Source: Vreelandella boliviensis LC1
GTDB taxonomy: Bacteria > Pseudomonadota > Gammaproteobacteria > Pseudomonadales > Halomonadaceae
Direction: 5' to 3'
Length of the DNA stretch: 64,000 nt
NCBI RefSeq assembly: GCF_000236035.1
Contig: NZ_JH393259.1
Location: 367,359 to 431,358 of the forward strand
Numbering within the stretch: the first letter of the stretch is position 1; each line of letters starts with the position of its first letter. The translations under genes were made by a program, and so were the position numbers. Shown one piece after another: positions 1 through 9,893 of the stretch. The notes under the pieces were generated by a model. That model had not been told where the DNA came from. It saw only the letters and a program-made list of their open reading frames with translations, and ran no database searches.

Positions 1-834
1 TATCTGGATCCCCTTGTTCAGCAACAGATTAAAGATCAAGGCTGGGCGCTGTGGCCTATCATTCCGTTTTCATATCAGACTCTGGATATGAATATGACCC
101 GCCCATCCCCAGCCCCGCCGGATAGCCGCCACTGGCTGGGCACCGATGACCAGGGCCGGGATGTATCGGCACGGGTAATTTATGGTTTTCGCCTTTCGGT
201 GGCCTTTGCCCTGGTACTCACCGTAGGGTCGTTAGTCGTCGGTGTCGTGGTGGGCGGCGTGCAGGGCTACTTTGGAGGCAAAGTTGATTTGATAGGTCAG
301 CGTTTCACCGAAATTTGGTCCGGCTTGCCGGTGCTGTTCCTGCTGATTATCTTGGCCAGCTTTGTTCAGCCAGGTTTTTGGTGGTTGCTGGGGATTATGC
401 TGCTTTTTTCATGGTTGGGCTTGGTGGATATCGTGCGCGCTGAGTTCCTGCGCGCGCGCAATCTGGAGTACGTGCGCGCGGCCAAAGCCATGGGCTTACC
501 GTCACGCTTGATCATGTGGCGCCACGTGCTGCCCAATGCCATGGTCGCCACGCTGACGTTTATTCCGTTTCTGTTTACCGGCGCCATTGGCACCTTGACC
601 GCTCTGGATTTTCTCGGCTTCGGCCTGCCACCAGGCGCTCCCTCACTAGGTGAGCTTGCAGCCCAGGGCAAAAACAATCTGCACGCCCCTTGGCTAGGCA
701 TCACGGCGTTTATGACCCTGGCGATCATGCTTTCGCTGTTGGTATTTATCGGCGAAGGTTTGCGCGATGCTTTTGACCCGCGTCACGTGCAGCAACGCCA
801 AGCGGGTACTGCCCAGGAGACCCACCATGCCTAA
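1..834 (+). CDS. yejE: Peptide ABC transporter permease YejE, 5' truncated
   Basis: The reading frame is already open at base 1, so the gene begins upstream of the window; an internal ATG at 88 is not the true start. The visible 277 codons begin in the N-terminal part of the protein and run through the GTDDQGRD motif and the YGFRLSVAFAL membrane entry typical of the DppC/OppC permease family, specifically YejE. A binding-protein-dependent transport loop (EYVRAAKAMG, then HVLPNAM) around residues 153-175 of the visible part contacts the ATPase. Several hydrophobic segments follow. The family moves oligopeptides (microcin C in E. coli) across the inner membrane with YejA, YejB and YejF. The stop overlaps the yejF start by 8 bp, supporting one operon. 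Confidence 0.93.
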   Translation, partial: YLDPLVQQQIKDQGWALWPIIPFSYQTLDMNMTRPSPAPPDSRHWLGTDDQGRDVSARVIYGFRLSVAFALVLTVGSLVVGVVVGGVQGYFGGKVDLIGQRFTEIWSGLPVLFLLIILASFVQPGFWWLLGIMLLFSWLGLVDIVRAEFLRARNLEYVRAAKAMGLPSRLIMWRHVLPNAMVATLTFIPFLFTGAIGTLTALDFLGFGLPPGAPSLGELAAQGKNNLHAPWLGITAFMTLAIMLSLLVFIGEGLRDAFDPRHVQQRQAGTAQETHHA

Positions 835-2410
835 CCCTCTGCTGCGCATTGAAAATCTTGATGTTGCCTTTGATGGCAACCCGGTGGTGCAGTCACTCTC
901 ACTCACCCTCAATGCGGGCGAAACCCTGGCCATTGTCGGTGAATCTGGCTCCGGAAAATCGGTATCAGCGCTGGGTATGGTAAATCTGCTGCCCTGCAAT
1001 GCCACCGTTCAAGGCGAACGCTGGCTGGGTGATACCAATCTGGCCAATTTAACGGAAACTCAGTGGAACACGGTGCGCGGCAATCGCGTCGGCTTTATCT
1101 TCCAAGAGCCGATGACCTCACTCAATCCACTGCATCGGGTTGGCAAGCAGATCGGTGAAGCACTCCGGCTGCATCAAGGGCTGCGTGGTCACGCGGCCCG
1201 GGATCGCAGCAAAGAGCTGCTGGAACAAGTGAAACTGCCGCGCCCGGACGAACTGCTGGGTGCCTGGCCCCACCAGCTCTCGGGTGGGCAGCGCCAGCGG
1301 GTGATGATTGCTATGGCGATTGCTAACAATCCCTCACTGCTGATTGCCGATGAGCCCACCACCGCGCTGGACGTCACGGTACAGCAAGAGATTCTCGCCC
1401 TGCTTCGTGAACTACGCGACCACCATGGCATGGGCATGCTGTTTATCAGCCACGATTTAAACCTGGTGCGCCGTTATGCAGACCGAATTTGCGTTATGTA
1501 CCAGGGGCGCATTCAGGAAATAGGCCCGGTGGAGCAGGTCTTTCAGCATCCGCAAAGCGATTACACTAAAGCACTGCTCGCCGCTGAGCCGGAAGGTAGG
1601 CCCCAAGCTATAGAGCATATAGCGCCGCTACTGACGGCTCGCCAGTTAAGCGTGAGCTTTAAGCGCCCAAAGACCGGCTTATTTAAGCGCCAGCCGCCCG
1701 CTTTTGTGGCGGTGCACCCGACGGATTTCCAAATAGCACCGGGGGAAACCCTGGGCATTGTGGGTGAGTCCGGCTCGGGTAAAACCACGCTTGCGTCAGC
1801 AGTCATGCGGCTGGTCACTAGCCAAGGCGACATCACCCTTGGCAACGATAAACTAAGCTCCCTAACCGGCGATGCGTTACGCCGCCACCGTCACCGTTTG
1901 CAGATGGTGTTTCAAGACCCTTACGGCGCGCTTTCACCGCGCATGCCGGTGTTTGATATCGTCAGCGAGGGGCTGCGCTTTCACTACCCTCATCTCACCA
2001 CTGAAGAAGTTTCCCAGCGGGTCAATCAAACGCTGCACGAGGTAGGCTTGCCCGAGAGCTGTGCCGCGCGCTACCCCCACGAGTTCTCCGGCGGCCAGCG
2101 CCAGCGAATCGCCGTAGCAAGAGCGATTATCTTAGAACCAGAATTGTTGGTGCTGGATGAGCCAACCTCTGCGTTAGACCGTACCGTGCAGAAGCAGCTA
2201 GTCACCCTATTGCGCGATCTGCAGGCGCGCCGTCAGCTTAGTTATTTGTTTATTAGCCACGATCTAGCCGTCGTGCGCGCCATGGCACACCGCATTATGG
2301 TGCTCAAGGATGGCGAAGTGGTCGAACAAGGCCCCTGCCTAGAGGTGCTTTCAGCGCCACAGCATGCTTATACCCAAGCGCTGATTGCCGCTGCACATCT
2401 GACACACTAA
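827..2410 (+). CDS. yejF: Peptide ABC transporter duplicated ATPase YejF
   Basis: This 527-residue protein carries two ABC ATPase domains in tandem, the arrangement of E. coli YejF. The first Walker A (GESGSGKS) is at residues 38-45 and the second (GESGSGKT) at 313-320. Each half has a SGGQRQR signature and a DEPT Walker B ([13 protein letters not shown] and [13 protein letters not shown]). The start at 827 was chosen because AGGAG lies 7 nt upstream and the protein then begins [13 protein letters not shown]; a frame extension to 767 has no support. It energises import of peptides through YejB/YejE at the cytoplasmic face of the inner membrane. It overlaps yejE by 8 bp and is the last gene of the operon. 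Confidence 0.95.
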   Translation: MPNPLLRIENLDVAFDGNPVVQSLSLTLNAGETLAIVGESGSGKSVSALGMVNLLPCNATVQGERWLGDTNLANLTETQWNTVRGNRVGFIFQEPMTSLNPLHRVGKQIGEALRLHQGLRGHAARDRSKELLEQVKLPRPDELLGAWPHQLSGGQRQRVMIAMAIANNPSLLIADEPTTALDVTVQQEILALLRELRDHHGMGMLFISHDLNLVRRYADRICVMYQGRIQEIGPVEQVFQHPQSDYTKALLAAEPEGRPQAIEHIAPLLTARQLSVSFKRPKTGLFKRQPPAFVAVHPTDFQIAPGETLGIVGESGSGKTTLASAVMRLVTSQGDITLGNDKLSSLTGDALRRHRHRLQMVFQDPYGALSPRMPVFDIVSEGLRFHYPHLTTEEVSQRVNQTLHEVGLPESCAARYPHEFSGGQRQRIAVARAIILEPELLVLDEPTSALDRTVQKQLVTLLRDLQARRQLSYLFISHDLAVVRAMAHRIMVLKDGEVVEQGPCLEVLSAPQHAYTQALIAAAHLTH

Positions 2411-2473
2411 CTGAATTAGCCACAAAACTTAATACTCGTAAGGTGCGAAATAAGATAACGGTATAAACACTCA

Positions 2474-2510
2474 GGTAAAATAAAGCCGCTTCCCAAAATG
2501 GGGAGCGGCT
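2474..2510 (-). terminator. Rho-independent terminator of rsuA
   Basis: Arms 2484-2494 and 2500-2510 form an 11-bp stem with one G-T wobble and a 5-nt loop. Read on the minus strand it is followed by a T-rich run (TTTATTTTA). It lies 23 bp past the rsuA stop. It may also limit read-through from convergent yejF, but the plus side lacks a T-tract. Confidence 0.8.
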
Positions 2511-2532
2511 AATGGAGACCTTAACCAAGGAC

Positions 2533-3240
2533 TCAGAAAAGCGCGATTTCGCCGGCGGTTAATTCTCGCCACTCGCCGGGCGCCAGATTGGCATCCAACG
2601 CTAAGTCACCGATAGAGCTGCGGTGCAGTGAGTTGACGTGATTACCCAAGGCGGCAAACATACGCTTCACTTGGTGATAGCGACCTTCGGTAATAGTGAG
2701 CTCTGCCTGGGTAGGCGACAACAGCCGAAGCGTTGCGGGCTGCGTTGGCGTCTCTTCCCCATCCAGCATCAGGCCATCGGCGACTTGGCCAATCGCCCAC
2801 TCCGCCGCTGCGCCTTCCATCGGCTCGGCTAGCTCGGCGATATACACCTTGGCGCAGCGATGGCGCGGAGATGTCACGCGGTGAGACCACTGACCATCAT
2901 CGGTTAATAGCAGCAAGCCAGTGGTATCCACATCTAACCGCCCTACCGGCTGTAACCGATCCGCTTTGGGTAGATCAATTAGATCGATTGCTCTTTGGTA
3001 GAGACCGCGGCGGGCGTTACATTCAACGTCGACGGGCTTGTGCAGCATAATGTAGCGAACACCTACCAGCGCTAGCCGCTCGCCGTTGAGTACCACCACA
3101 TCATTATCGGTATCGATTTGGGTCGCCGACTGTTTGATCGGCTCGCCGTTTAGGGTCACTTCGCCATTTTTGAGTGCCCGCTTGGCGAGGCTGCGGGTTA
3201 ACGGTGAGGTTTCACTCAAAAAGCGATCAAGGCGCATCAT
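2533..3240 (-). CDS. rsuA: 16S rRNA pseudouridine(516) synthase RsuA
   Basis: The 235-residue protein matches RsuA in length and layout: an N-terminal S4 RNA-binding domain (RLDRFLSETSPLTRSLAKRA, residues 3-22) and a pseudouridine synthase domain with the catalytic motif GRLDVDTTGLLLL, where D103 is the expected nucleophile. HRVTSPRHRCAKVY and EGRYHQVKRMFAALGNHV are further family signatures. It isomerises U516 of 16S rRNA during small-subunit assembly in the cytoplasm. Two ATGs are adjacent; the first shares one base with the TAA of the upstream amidase gene (TAATG), suggesting translational coupling. A terminator lies 23 bp beyond the stop. Confidence 0.95.
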   Translation of the reverse strand: MMRLDRFLSETSPLTRSLAKRALKNGEVTLNGEPIKQSATQIDTDNDVVVLNGERLALVGVRYIMLHKPVDVECNARRGLYQRAIDLIDLPKADRLQPVGRLDVDTTGLLLLTDDGQWSHRVTSPRHRCAKVYIAELAEPMEGAAAEWAIGQVADGLMLDGEETPTQPATLRLLSPTQAELTITEGRYHQVKRMFAALGNHVNSLHRSSIGDLALDANLAPGEWRELTAGEIALF

Positions 3241-4052
3241 TAACCCACTCCTGGCAGCAGCTTAAAGTGGTCGGCATCTTGCCAGGCAGGAAATTTTTCA
3301 CGAAAAGCATCAAGGGTAGTTTTATCCAGCGTGCCCGTTTCTATAAACGGGGTATGGGCAGGTTGATCGATTAGCGGTTCGCCTTTGAAGTCGACCAATA
3401 AGGAGTCGCCGCTGTAGGCAAGTCCTTTGGCATCTTCTCCAACGCGATTAACGCCAATCACATAGCTTAAGTTCTCTACCGCGCGGGCCTGCAGGAGCGT
3501 GCGCCAAGGATGACGACGCGGTGCTGGCCAGTTGGCGATACACAGCAGCGCATCATACTCGAAATGCTGACCTTCTGCTGGCTGCTGACGCATCCAGACC
3601 GGAAAACGCAGATCGTAGCAAACACTCAGCAGTAGCTTGAAACCCTTCAGCTCGACGATCTTGCGCTCACCGCCCATGCCATAGCGCTCGTGCTCTCCCG
3701 CCATACGAAATAGATGGCGCTTATCGTAGTGGGTTAACTCCCCCTCCGGTGTCGCCCAGATCAAGCGATTATAAAACTCGCCTTCTTCTTCAATCGCCAC
3801 GCTGCCAGTCATCACGCAGTTACGTGCCTTCGCCTGGGCCTGTAGCCAGGCAACGCTTTGGCTCTGCGCCATGGGCTGGGCCATTTCACGGGAGTTCATA
3901 GTAAAGCCCGTGGCAAACATCTCCGGCAATACAATAAGATCCGTATCGCGGCTATCCAACTCGCCCAGCAACTGCTCAAGATGGGCGTGGTTGGCCTGGG
4001 GGTCTTCCCAGCGCAGATCGCACTGCACTAGCGTGTTCCTAAGTTGACTCAC
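3240..4052 (-). CDS. yafV: Omega-amidase / carbon-nitrogen hydrolase, YafV-like
   Basis: This is a 270-residue nitrilase-superfamily protein with the Glu-Lys-Cys triad visible as E44 (VLPEMFATGF), K111 (HYDKRHLF) and C145 (SVCYDLRFPVW). The F/W-rich motif after the cysteine and the overall length fit the YafV/omega-amidase branch, which hydrolyses 2-oxoglutaramate or 2-oxosuccinamate to the oxoacid and ammonia. The start is GTG, with a strong GGAGG 6 nt upstream. It is cytosolic, with no signal peptide. It precedes rsuA with a TAATG overlap and is divergent from rarD. The exact substrate is inferred from family only. Confidence 0.85.
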   Translation of the reverse strand: MSQLRNTLVQCDLRWEDPQANHAHLEQLLGELDSRDTDLIVLPEMFATGFTMNSREMAQPMAQSQSVAWLQAQAKARNCVMTGSVAIEEEGEFYNRLIWATPEGELTHYDKRHLFRMAGEHERYGMGGERKIVELKGFKLLLSVCYDLRFPVWMRQQPAEGQHFEYDALLCIANWPAPRRHPWRTLLQARAVENLSYVIGVNRVGEDAKGLAYSGDSLLVDFKGEPLIDQPAHTPFIETGTLDKTTLDAFREKFPAWQDADHFKLLPGVG

Positions 4053-4124
4053 TTAACACCTCCAATTCGTCAGTCTCAAGGCAACGTTTATGCTAGATTA
4101 GCATCTTTAAATAATGAGGCTGCT

Positions 4125-5033
4125 ATGCTTCCTACTCCAACACGCGATCCAGCTGCCGTCAAAGGCGTCATGTTTGGGCTAACCGCCTACACAATGTGGG
4201 GCTGTTTTCCGCTATTTTTCGCCTTGTTTGAGGGCGTTCCTGCCTTTGAAATATTGATCCACCGGATCATTTGGGCGTGTCTTTTTTTGGTCGGCTTGAT
4301 TACCCTATTACGCCGCTGGCCGCCCGTTGTCACAGCGTTGGGCGAACCCAAGCGGCTAGGCCGCGTATTGGCCTGCGCGCTATTAATAGCGTTTAACTGG
4401 GGTATCTACATTTATGCGGTGGAGTCGAAGCAGGTATTGCAGGCGAGTCTGGGCTACTTCTTAACGCCATTAGTGAACGTTGCACTGGGTATGATGGTAC
4501 TGCGGGAAGTGATGGCCAAGCTGCAGTTGGTCGCCTTGGGTTTGGCCAGCGTTGCCATTGCCACGCAGTTTGTCATGCTGGGCGAACTGCCCTGGATTAG
4601 TTTACTGCTGGCGTTAAGCTTCGGCAGTTACGGCCTGTTTCGTAAGCAGGTGCCGTTGGACGGTTTATCGGGCCTGTTTGTGGAGACGCTGCTGCTATTC
4701 CCCCTAGCCCTGATTGCTCTCACTTGGCTAAGCTGGAACGACACTTCCCATTTTTTACAGAACACTTCCACCACAAGTTTGCTAATCGCCAGCGGTGCCT
4801 TGACTGCGCTGCCGCTAATGGCCTTTGCTGGCGCAGCCCGCCGCTTGCGTTTGGCAACCCTGGGCTTTTTGATGTACATCAACCCAAGCATTCAGTTTCT
4901 CATTGCCTTAACCGTGTTCGGCGAGCCCCTGGGCATTATCCAGTTGGCAACGTTTGTGCTTATTTGGATCGGGCTCGCGCTCTATTCCTGGTCGGCGTGG
5001 CAGTCACGCCCGCGCTACGCTGCGGCTAGGTAG
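4125..5033 (+). CDS. rarD: EamA-family inner-membrane transporter RarD
   Basis: The 302-residue hydrophobic protein shows about ten predicted membrane segments and the RarD opening ([23 protein letters not shown]), plus [22 protein letters not shown] in the middle, which is typical of RarD. It belongs to the drug/metabolite transporter superfamily; its substrate is not established. The start at 4125 has GAGG 5 nt upstream and gives a family-like N-terminus; the frame extends upstream to 4044 without support and would reach into the divergent amidase gene. Its last 30 bp overlap tail-to-tail with the chemoreceptor gene. Confidence 0.9.
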   Translation: MLPTPTRDPAAVKGVMFGLTAYTMWGCFPLFFALFEGVPAFEILIHRIIWACLFLVGLITLLRRWPPVVTALGEPKRLGRVLACALLIAFNWGIYIYAVESKQVLQASLGYFLTPLVNVALGMMVLREVMAKLQLVALGLASVAIATQFVMLGELPWISLLLALSFGSYGLFRKQVPLDGLSGLFVETLLLFPLALIALTWLSWNDTSHFLQNTSTTSLLIASGALTALPLMAFAGAARRLRLATLGFLMYINPSIQFLIALTVFGEPLGIIQLATFVLIWIGLALYSWSAWQSRPRYAAAR

Positions 5034-6671
5034 TGCCAGCGGCGGTGATGCGTCAGCATTCGCGGCTGTTTCAAGCATAGGCGTCGATGCAGTATCCCGT
5101 TCTGGCTGGTAGCCGACACGGAAGCCGCCCCAGTGCTTACCCTGCACATACACCGGCACTGAGAGATCGTGCATGATTTCCCCGGTATCGCGCTTGTAGG
5201 TTTGCAGTAGCAGCGGCTTCTCATGAGCACCACAGCGGCTGCCGGTTGGGTCATCGAAAATGCGTTTGTTGCGGCAGAATTTCAAATCGTGCGCGTAGTC
5301 ACCGGTTGGCGCGAGGCTAACCGCCTTGTTATGGGTCGGCACGTAGCCTTTACGGTCACAGGCAATGGCATAACTTAAGCCTAGCTGAGTGAGCAAAGGT
5401 TCCTGCAGATCAGGCAAATATCTATCGGTGAAACTATCAAAACCGGTTTTATATTGCGGCGGCTGCGTACCCGAAATCTGTTCGTAGTGGGGCTGGAACA
5501 AACGGGCTTCTGAAAGCTCCCCGCTGGTAATCGCTTTCTCCAGCAGCTTGCCCAGCTTATCGGCGGTTGATCGTGCAGCGTGGAACACCTGCTGGTGGCG
5601 CCCTTCTAAATGCTGCTGAGCGAGTTCTCCGTCTACGCCTTCCGCAGCCTCCATCAGCGCTCGGGCTTGCTCAGCCAAATCGTGCATATTGCGGTTACCT
5701 TCATCTACATCGTCTTCCAACTGGCTCAAGCCGTCGGCCACGGTTTGACTGTGCTGGCGAGTGTTCTCCATCGCATCGGCTACGCGGGTAATTTCGCTCT
5801 GCACCTGATCGAATTCTTGGGTCATCGTCCCCAGACTGTTGCCGACCAGTTGCAGCCCCTTTGAGCGCTCGCTGATCCGGGTCATTAAATGGCTCATAGT
5901 AGCAACTACCGATTGACCGCTCTGATGCATATCCTTAACCAGCTCATCGACGCTTTGGGTTGCAGTAGAAGTCTTGAGTGCCAGGTTGCGCACTTCGCCA
6001 GCGACTACAGCAAACCCTCGCCCGTGTTCGCCCGCTCGGGCTGCTTCGATTGACGCATTGAGGGACAGCAGATGGGTCTGTTCGGCGATATCCTCAATCA
6101 TGGAGGTAACGTTGCGTACACGCTCAATTTTATCGTTCAGCGCGGTTAGCATTTCCAGCGCTTGATTTGAACGGTCAGCAACGTCGCCCATGTCCTGAAT
6201 AATATCGTCCAGTTCGGCATGGTTGTGATGGCTGGCTTCCCGGGCGCTCTCTGCCAGCGCTGCCACTTGGCTGGCGCTGGCACTGACCTGCATAATGGCT
6301 GCATTAATGGCCGTCATGCTGGATGAAGCCTCACGGGCCATGGTTTCTTGCTTGGAAAGGCGCTGATCCATCAGGTCGGCATAGTGCGACACTTCTGCCG
6401 AGGCTATCGCGGTGCTGCTTGCGCGGTTCATTAACCGGTAGGCCATGGCACGCAGCGAACGGTAATCACGTAGCGGTTTAAAGCCACGCTGACGCTGCTC
6501 AAGGCGACGTTGGTCGGCGCGGTACACGCCTTCCAGCGCACTGAGCAGCACAGTACCACCACCTAGTGCGGCGAAGAGGAGCGCCAGATAACTCCATAGA
6601 CCGCCTTGTACGGCAAGCCCTATCGACAGCGCCAAGAACAGCACCGGAACTAACAATTGCAGTAAGCGCAT
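5004..6671 (-). CDS. Methyl-accepting chemotaxis protein with C-terminal sensor-like domain
   Basis: Two adjacent hydrophobic segments near the N-terminus (about residues 2-45) are followed by a long helical region carrying the invariant chemoreceptor tip ([20 protein letters not shown], then [15 protein letters not shown]). The tip contacts CheA/CheW. The last ~150 residues form a separate domain with [18 protein letters not shown] and [19 protein letters not shown], resembling a Cache-like sensor placed after the signalling domain. There is no large periplasmic loop between the membrane segments, so sensing is probably cytoplasmic. The ATG at 6671 is chosen; an in-frame TTG at 6707 with AGGG nearby would add 12 residues. 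The gene is convergent with rarD, overlapping it by 30 bp. Confidence 0.85.
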   Translation of the reverse strand: MRLLQLLVPVLFLALSIGLAVQGGLWSYLALLFAALGGGTVLLSALEGVYRADQRRLEQRQRGFKPLRDYRSLRAMAYRLMNRASSTAIASAEVSHYADLMDQRLSKQETMAREASSSMTAINAAIMQVSASASQVAALAESAREASHHNHAELDDIIQDMGDVADRSNQALEMLTALNDKIERVRNVTSMIEDIAEQTHLLSLNASIEAARAGEHGRGFAVVAGEVRNLALKTSTATQSVDELVKDMHQSGQSVVATMSHLMTRISERSKGLQLVGNSLGTMTQEFDQVQSEITRVADAMENTRQHSQTVADGLSQLEDDVDEGNRNMHDLAEQARALMEAAEGVDGELAQQHLEGRHQQVFHAARSTADKLGKLLEKAITSGELSEARLFQPHYEQISGTQPPQYKTGFDSFTDRYLPDLQEPLLTQLGLSYAIACDRKGYVPTHNKAVSLAPTGDYAHDLKFCRNKRIFDDPTGSRCGAHEKPLLLQTYKRDTGEIMHDLSVPVYVQGKHWGGFRVGYQPERDTASTPMLETAANADASPPLALPSRSVARA

Positions 6672-6861
6672 GAGCAGTACTCGTTTATTAACATTATTGA
6701 GTATCAAAAACCCTACATAAGAGGGCTTAACTCGCCTTTGTGTCTAAGCTTAGCTTGTTATGCTAATGAAAGAAGTAGCACTTTGGGGGAAGACGCAAAG
6801 CATTAAGCTCTTCGTCATCATTGAGTTACCGTCGTGCAAATGAATATAAGCACTGCAATGA

Positions 6862-6876
6862 AAGGGAATATCCCTT
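6862..6876. promoter_or_regulatory. Inverted repeat upstream of the SulP gene
   Basis: AAGGGA and TCCCTT form perfect 6-bp arms around a 3-nt centre, 30 bp upstream of the SulP start. The position fits an operator overlapping the promoter or leader of the transporter gene. No known regulator is recognised. The rest of the gap (6672-6906) shows nothing else I can assign beyond being a divergent promoter region. Confidence 0.3.
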
Positions 6877-6906
6877 ACTCTCTCTGTTCTGCCACTCTTA
6901 CACCCT

Positions 6907-8616
6907 ATGGAATCCATGCTAAAGCGCTATTTGCCGATCCTGACGTGGCTCCCCCACTACCATAAACGCCTGCTGGGGGCCGACCTTTTGGCGGGCTTGA
7001 TCGTCACGGTGATGGTCATCCCCCAGTCGCTGGCCTATGCGCTGCTAGCAGGGCTACCCGCGGTGGTAGGCTTGTACGCCAGCATCCTGCCACAACTGGT
7101 CTATACCTTGTTTGGCACCAGCAAAACCCTCGCTGTCGGGCCGGTGGCGATTATCGCCTTGATGACCGGCGCCGCACTCTCCTCCGTGGCAGCTACAGGC
7201 ACGGAGACTTATTTGCAGGCAGCGCTCATCCTGTCACTTCTTTCCGGTGGCATGCTGGTAGTTATGGGGCTGCTGAAAATGGGTTTTTTCAGCAATTTTC
7301 TAAGTCATCCGGTTATCTCCGGCTTTTTATCGGCGTCGGGAATTTTGATCGCGGCTAGCCAACTTGGCAGCATGCTGGGGGTTGAGAGTAGCGGTTTTAC
7401 CCTGGTGGAGCGCCTTATTACCTTGGTGCCCAATTTAGTCGCCTTTAACTTACCCACCTTACTGATCGGCAGTGGAACCCTATTGTTTTTGATTGCTATG
7501 CGACGCCACGGCAAAGCCACCCTGAACAAGATGGGCCTGCCAAACACCCTGGCGGACTTGATCGCAAAAGCGGGGCCGGTCTTTGCGGTAGTGATTACCA
7601 CCCTGCTGACCTGGCACTGGCAGTTGGCCGATAAAGGCGTCGACGTAGTGGGCTCTATTCCCGGTGGGTTACCCGCGTTGAGCTTTGCTTGGGGAGACTA
7701 CTCGCTGTGGCGAGCTCTGCTAATCCCAGCGCTGCTGATTAGCCTGGTCGGCTTTGTGGAGTCGGTCTCCATGGGCCAGATGTTGGCCGCTAAGCGGCGC
7801 CAGCGCATCTCTCCCAATCAAGAGCTAGTGGGCCTGGGCGCCTGCAATTTAGCCGCCGGCTTTTCCAGCGGTATGCCGGTAACCGGGGGCTTATCCCGCA
7901 CCGTTATTAACTACGATGCAGGCGCACAAACGCCTGCGGCGGGAGCCTTTGCGGCGTTGGGCATTGCACTGGTCACAATGTCGTTTACCGGCTGGCTCTA
8001 CTACCTGCCCATTGCGACCCTGGCCGCGACAATCACCGTTTCGATCTTAACGCTGGTAGATCTTCCCATGCTGCGCCAAACCTGGCGCTACTCCCGCAGC
8101 GATTTTGCCGCTATGGCGGTAACAATTCTGCTGACGCTGTGCGAAGGCGTTGAGGCTGGCATTATCAGCGGCGTGACCCTGTCTATTGCACTGTTTTTAT
8201 ACCGCACCAGCCGTCCACATAGCGCCTTGGTAGGCCGCGTGCCCGGTACCGAGCACTTTAGAAACACCACCCGCCACGATGTCGAAACGATCAGTACCGT
8301 TGCCCTGCTGCGCATCGATGAGAGCCTCTATTTTGCCAATGCCCGCTATTTGGAAGACACCATTTATAACCTAGTGGCGAGCCATCCTGAGCTTGAGCAC
8401 GTTGTATTGATTTGCTCGGCGGTTAACCTAATCGATGCCTCGGCGCTCGAGAGTCTGGATGCGATCAACGCCCGCTTAAAAGACTCCAATGTAAAACTGC
8501 ATTTATCCGAGGTTAAAGGCCCAGTGATGGATCAGCTCAAGAAGAGTGATTTTTTAGAGGCACTTACCGGACGGGTATTTTTAAGTACTTATGCCGCTTG
8601 GCGTGAATTCTCATAA
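6907..8616 (+). CDS. SulP-family anion permease with STAS domain
   Basis: The 569-residue protein has a Sulfate_transp membrane domain of many hydrophobic segments (GADLLAGLIVTVMVIPQSLAYA near residue 24, VGLYASILPQLVYTLFGTSK and VGPVAIIALMTG following) and a cytoplasmic STAS domain from about residue 450 (VALLRIDESLYFANARYLED, then NLIDASALESLDAI). The family carries sulfate, bicarbonate, dicarboxylates or other anions; the sequence does not settle which. The start at 6907 has only a weak ribosome site, and an ATG at 6916 preceded by GGA is an alternative. The downstream lipid-transport permease also carries a STAS domain, but 146 bp separates the two genes. Confidence 0.9.
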   Translation: MESMLKRYLPILTWLPHYHKRLLGADLLAGLIVTVMVIPQSLAYALLAGLPAVVGLYASILPQLVYTLFGTSKTLAVGPVAIIALMTGAALSSVAATGTETYLQAALILSLLSGGMLVVMGLLKMGFFSNFLSHPVISGFLSASGILIAASQLGSMLGVESSGFTLVERLITLVPNLVAFNLPTLLIGSGTLLFLIAMRRHGKATLNKMGLPNTLADLIAKAGPVFAVVITTLLTWHWQLADKGVDVVGSIPGGLPALSFAWGDYSLWRALLIPALLISLVGFVESVSMGQMLAAKRRQRISPNQELVGLGACNLAAGFSSGMPVTGGLSRTVINYDAGAQTPAAGAFAALGIALVTMSFTGWLYYLPIATLAATITVSILTLVDLPMLRQTWRYSRSDFAAMAVTILLTLCEGVEAGIISGVTLSIALFLYRTSRPHSALVGRVPGTEHFRNTTRHDVETISTVALLRIDESLYFANARYLEDTIYNLVASHPELEHVVLICSAVNLIDASALESLDAINARLKDSNVKLHLSEVKGPVMDQLKKSDFLEALTGRVFLSTYAAWREFS

Positions 8617-8762
8617 CCAGCTTGCCGTAGCGCGCCGTAGGGCGGTAGCCGAGAAAATCAAACCGGTGCTAGTCTGTCTGTATGCCTTTAACTAACGCTC
8701 GTTTGAATGCATCATAGATTTCTAGACAAGCGCAGCGGTACCAATAGTGCCAAGGAGCTGGG

Positions 8763-9893
8763 ATGCCAAGTGAGTGGATAGCACGTCATGATCAAACAGT
8801 ATCACTCATAGGCGAGTGGACGCTGGCCAATTATTGCCATATCAAAGCGTCGCTTATTCACAGTAAAACTCAAACTGAGCTTGGTAAGGCAACTGATATA
8901 ACGGTCTCACTAGAAGCTATAACACGCTTGGATACAGCAGGCGCCATACTTATTGTTGAGCTGATTGGCGTTGAGAAAGCGCAAGCGGTGGCCGAGTGGG
9001 CAGCAGAATTGCCGAAAGAGCAGCAGGCGCTGCTTATTCGTATTGCCGAAGCCATGGAGGCGCCGCTTGACGTTGATCCCCCCTCCTATTCGCGTATTAG
9101 CCAAGCGCTCGCCAGCGTGGGCCAAAAAATGGTGGGGCTTTGGTCTCAGCAGCGCCAGCTGCTGGCCTTTATTGGTCTTGTCATGGCCACCATCTTCCAT
9201 CTGGCATTGCGGCCACGCCACTGGCGCCTAACGGCCACCGTTGCCCATATTCAGCAGAGCGGTCTTAACGCCGTACCCATCGTCGCACTACTCACCTTTA
9301 TGGTGGGTGCCGTCGTGGCTTTCCTTGGCGCTACCGTTTTGCAGGATTTTGGCGCCACGATTTATACCATCGATCTTGTTGCGTTCTCTTTCTTACGGGA
9401 GTTCGGCGTTCTGCTTGCTGCGATACTACTCGCGGGACGAACCGCCAGCGCCTTTACTGCCCAGATCGGCGCCATGAAATCTAACGAAGAGATTGATGCC
9501 CTGCAGGCCCAAGGGCTAGATCCTATCGAGCTTTTGGTGCTTCCACGGGTAATGGCGATGTTGATTAGCCTACCCATGCTAGCGTTTGTGGGCATGCTCA
9601 GTGGGTTAGCGGGAGGCGCTATGGTCACGTCCCTATCACTGGATATTTCACTTACCCAATTTATGGCCACGCTGCAAAAAGACGTGTCGGTGACGCATTT
9701 TTTGGTAGGTCTTAGCAAAGCACCGGTGTTTGCCTTTGTGATCGCCGTTATTGGCTGCCTTGAAGGCTTTAAAGTCAGTGGCAGCGCACAATCGGTGGGA
9801 GAACACACCACTTCAAGCGTCGTTCAGTCGATTTTTATGGTAATTCTGATTGATGCCCTCGCCGCACTATTCTTTATGGAGATGGGCTGGTGA
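8763..9893 (+). CDS. MlaE-family ABC permease with N-terminal STAS domain
   Basis: Residues 1-100 form a STAS-like domain (VSLIGEWTLANY, VSLEAITRLDTAGAILIVEL). From about residue 130 a MlaE/YrbE permease follows, with NAVPIVALLTFMVGAVVAFLG, FLREFGVLLAAILLAGRTAS, AFTAQIGAMKSNEEIDAL and PRVMAMLISLPML as family hallmarks. MlaE proteins are the inner-membrane core of Mce-type transporters that move phospholipids or other hydrophobic molecules between membranes. AAGGAG lies 6 nt before the start. The stop overlaps the ATPase start (TGATG). The STAS fusion distinguishes it from E. coli MlaE, where the STAS protein MlaB is separate. Confidence 0.9.
   Translation: MPSEWIARHDQTVSLIGEWTLANYCHIKASLIHSKTQTELGKATDITVSLEAITRLDTAGAILIVELIGVEKAQAVAEWAAELPKEQQALLIRIAEAMEAPLDVDPPSYSRISQALASVGQKMVGLWSQQRQLLAFIGLVMATIFHLALRPRHWRLTATVAHIQQSGLNAVPIVALLTFMVGAVVAFLGATVLQDFGATIYTIDLVAFSFLREFGVLLAAILLAGRTASAFTAQIGAMKSNEEIDALQAQGLDPIELLVLPRVMAMLISLPMLAFVGMLSGLAGGAMVTSLSLDISLTQFMATLQKDVSVTHFLVGLSKAPVFAFVIAVIGCLEGFKVSGSAQSVGEHTTSSVVQSIFMVILIDALAALFFMEMGW

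Noticed and set aside
5004..5033. Frameshift at the rarD/chemoreceptor junction
   Set aside because: Both C-termini read cleanly; the 30-bp tail-to-tail overlap is a normal convergent overlap.
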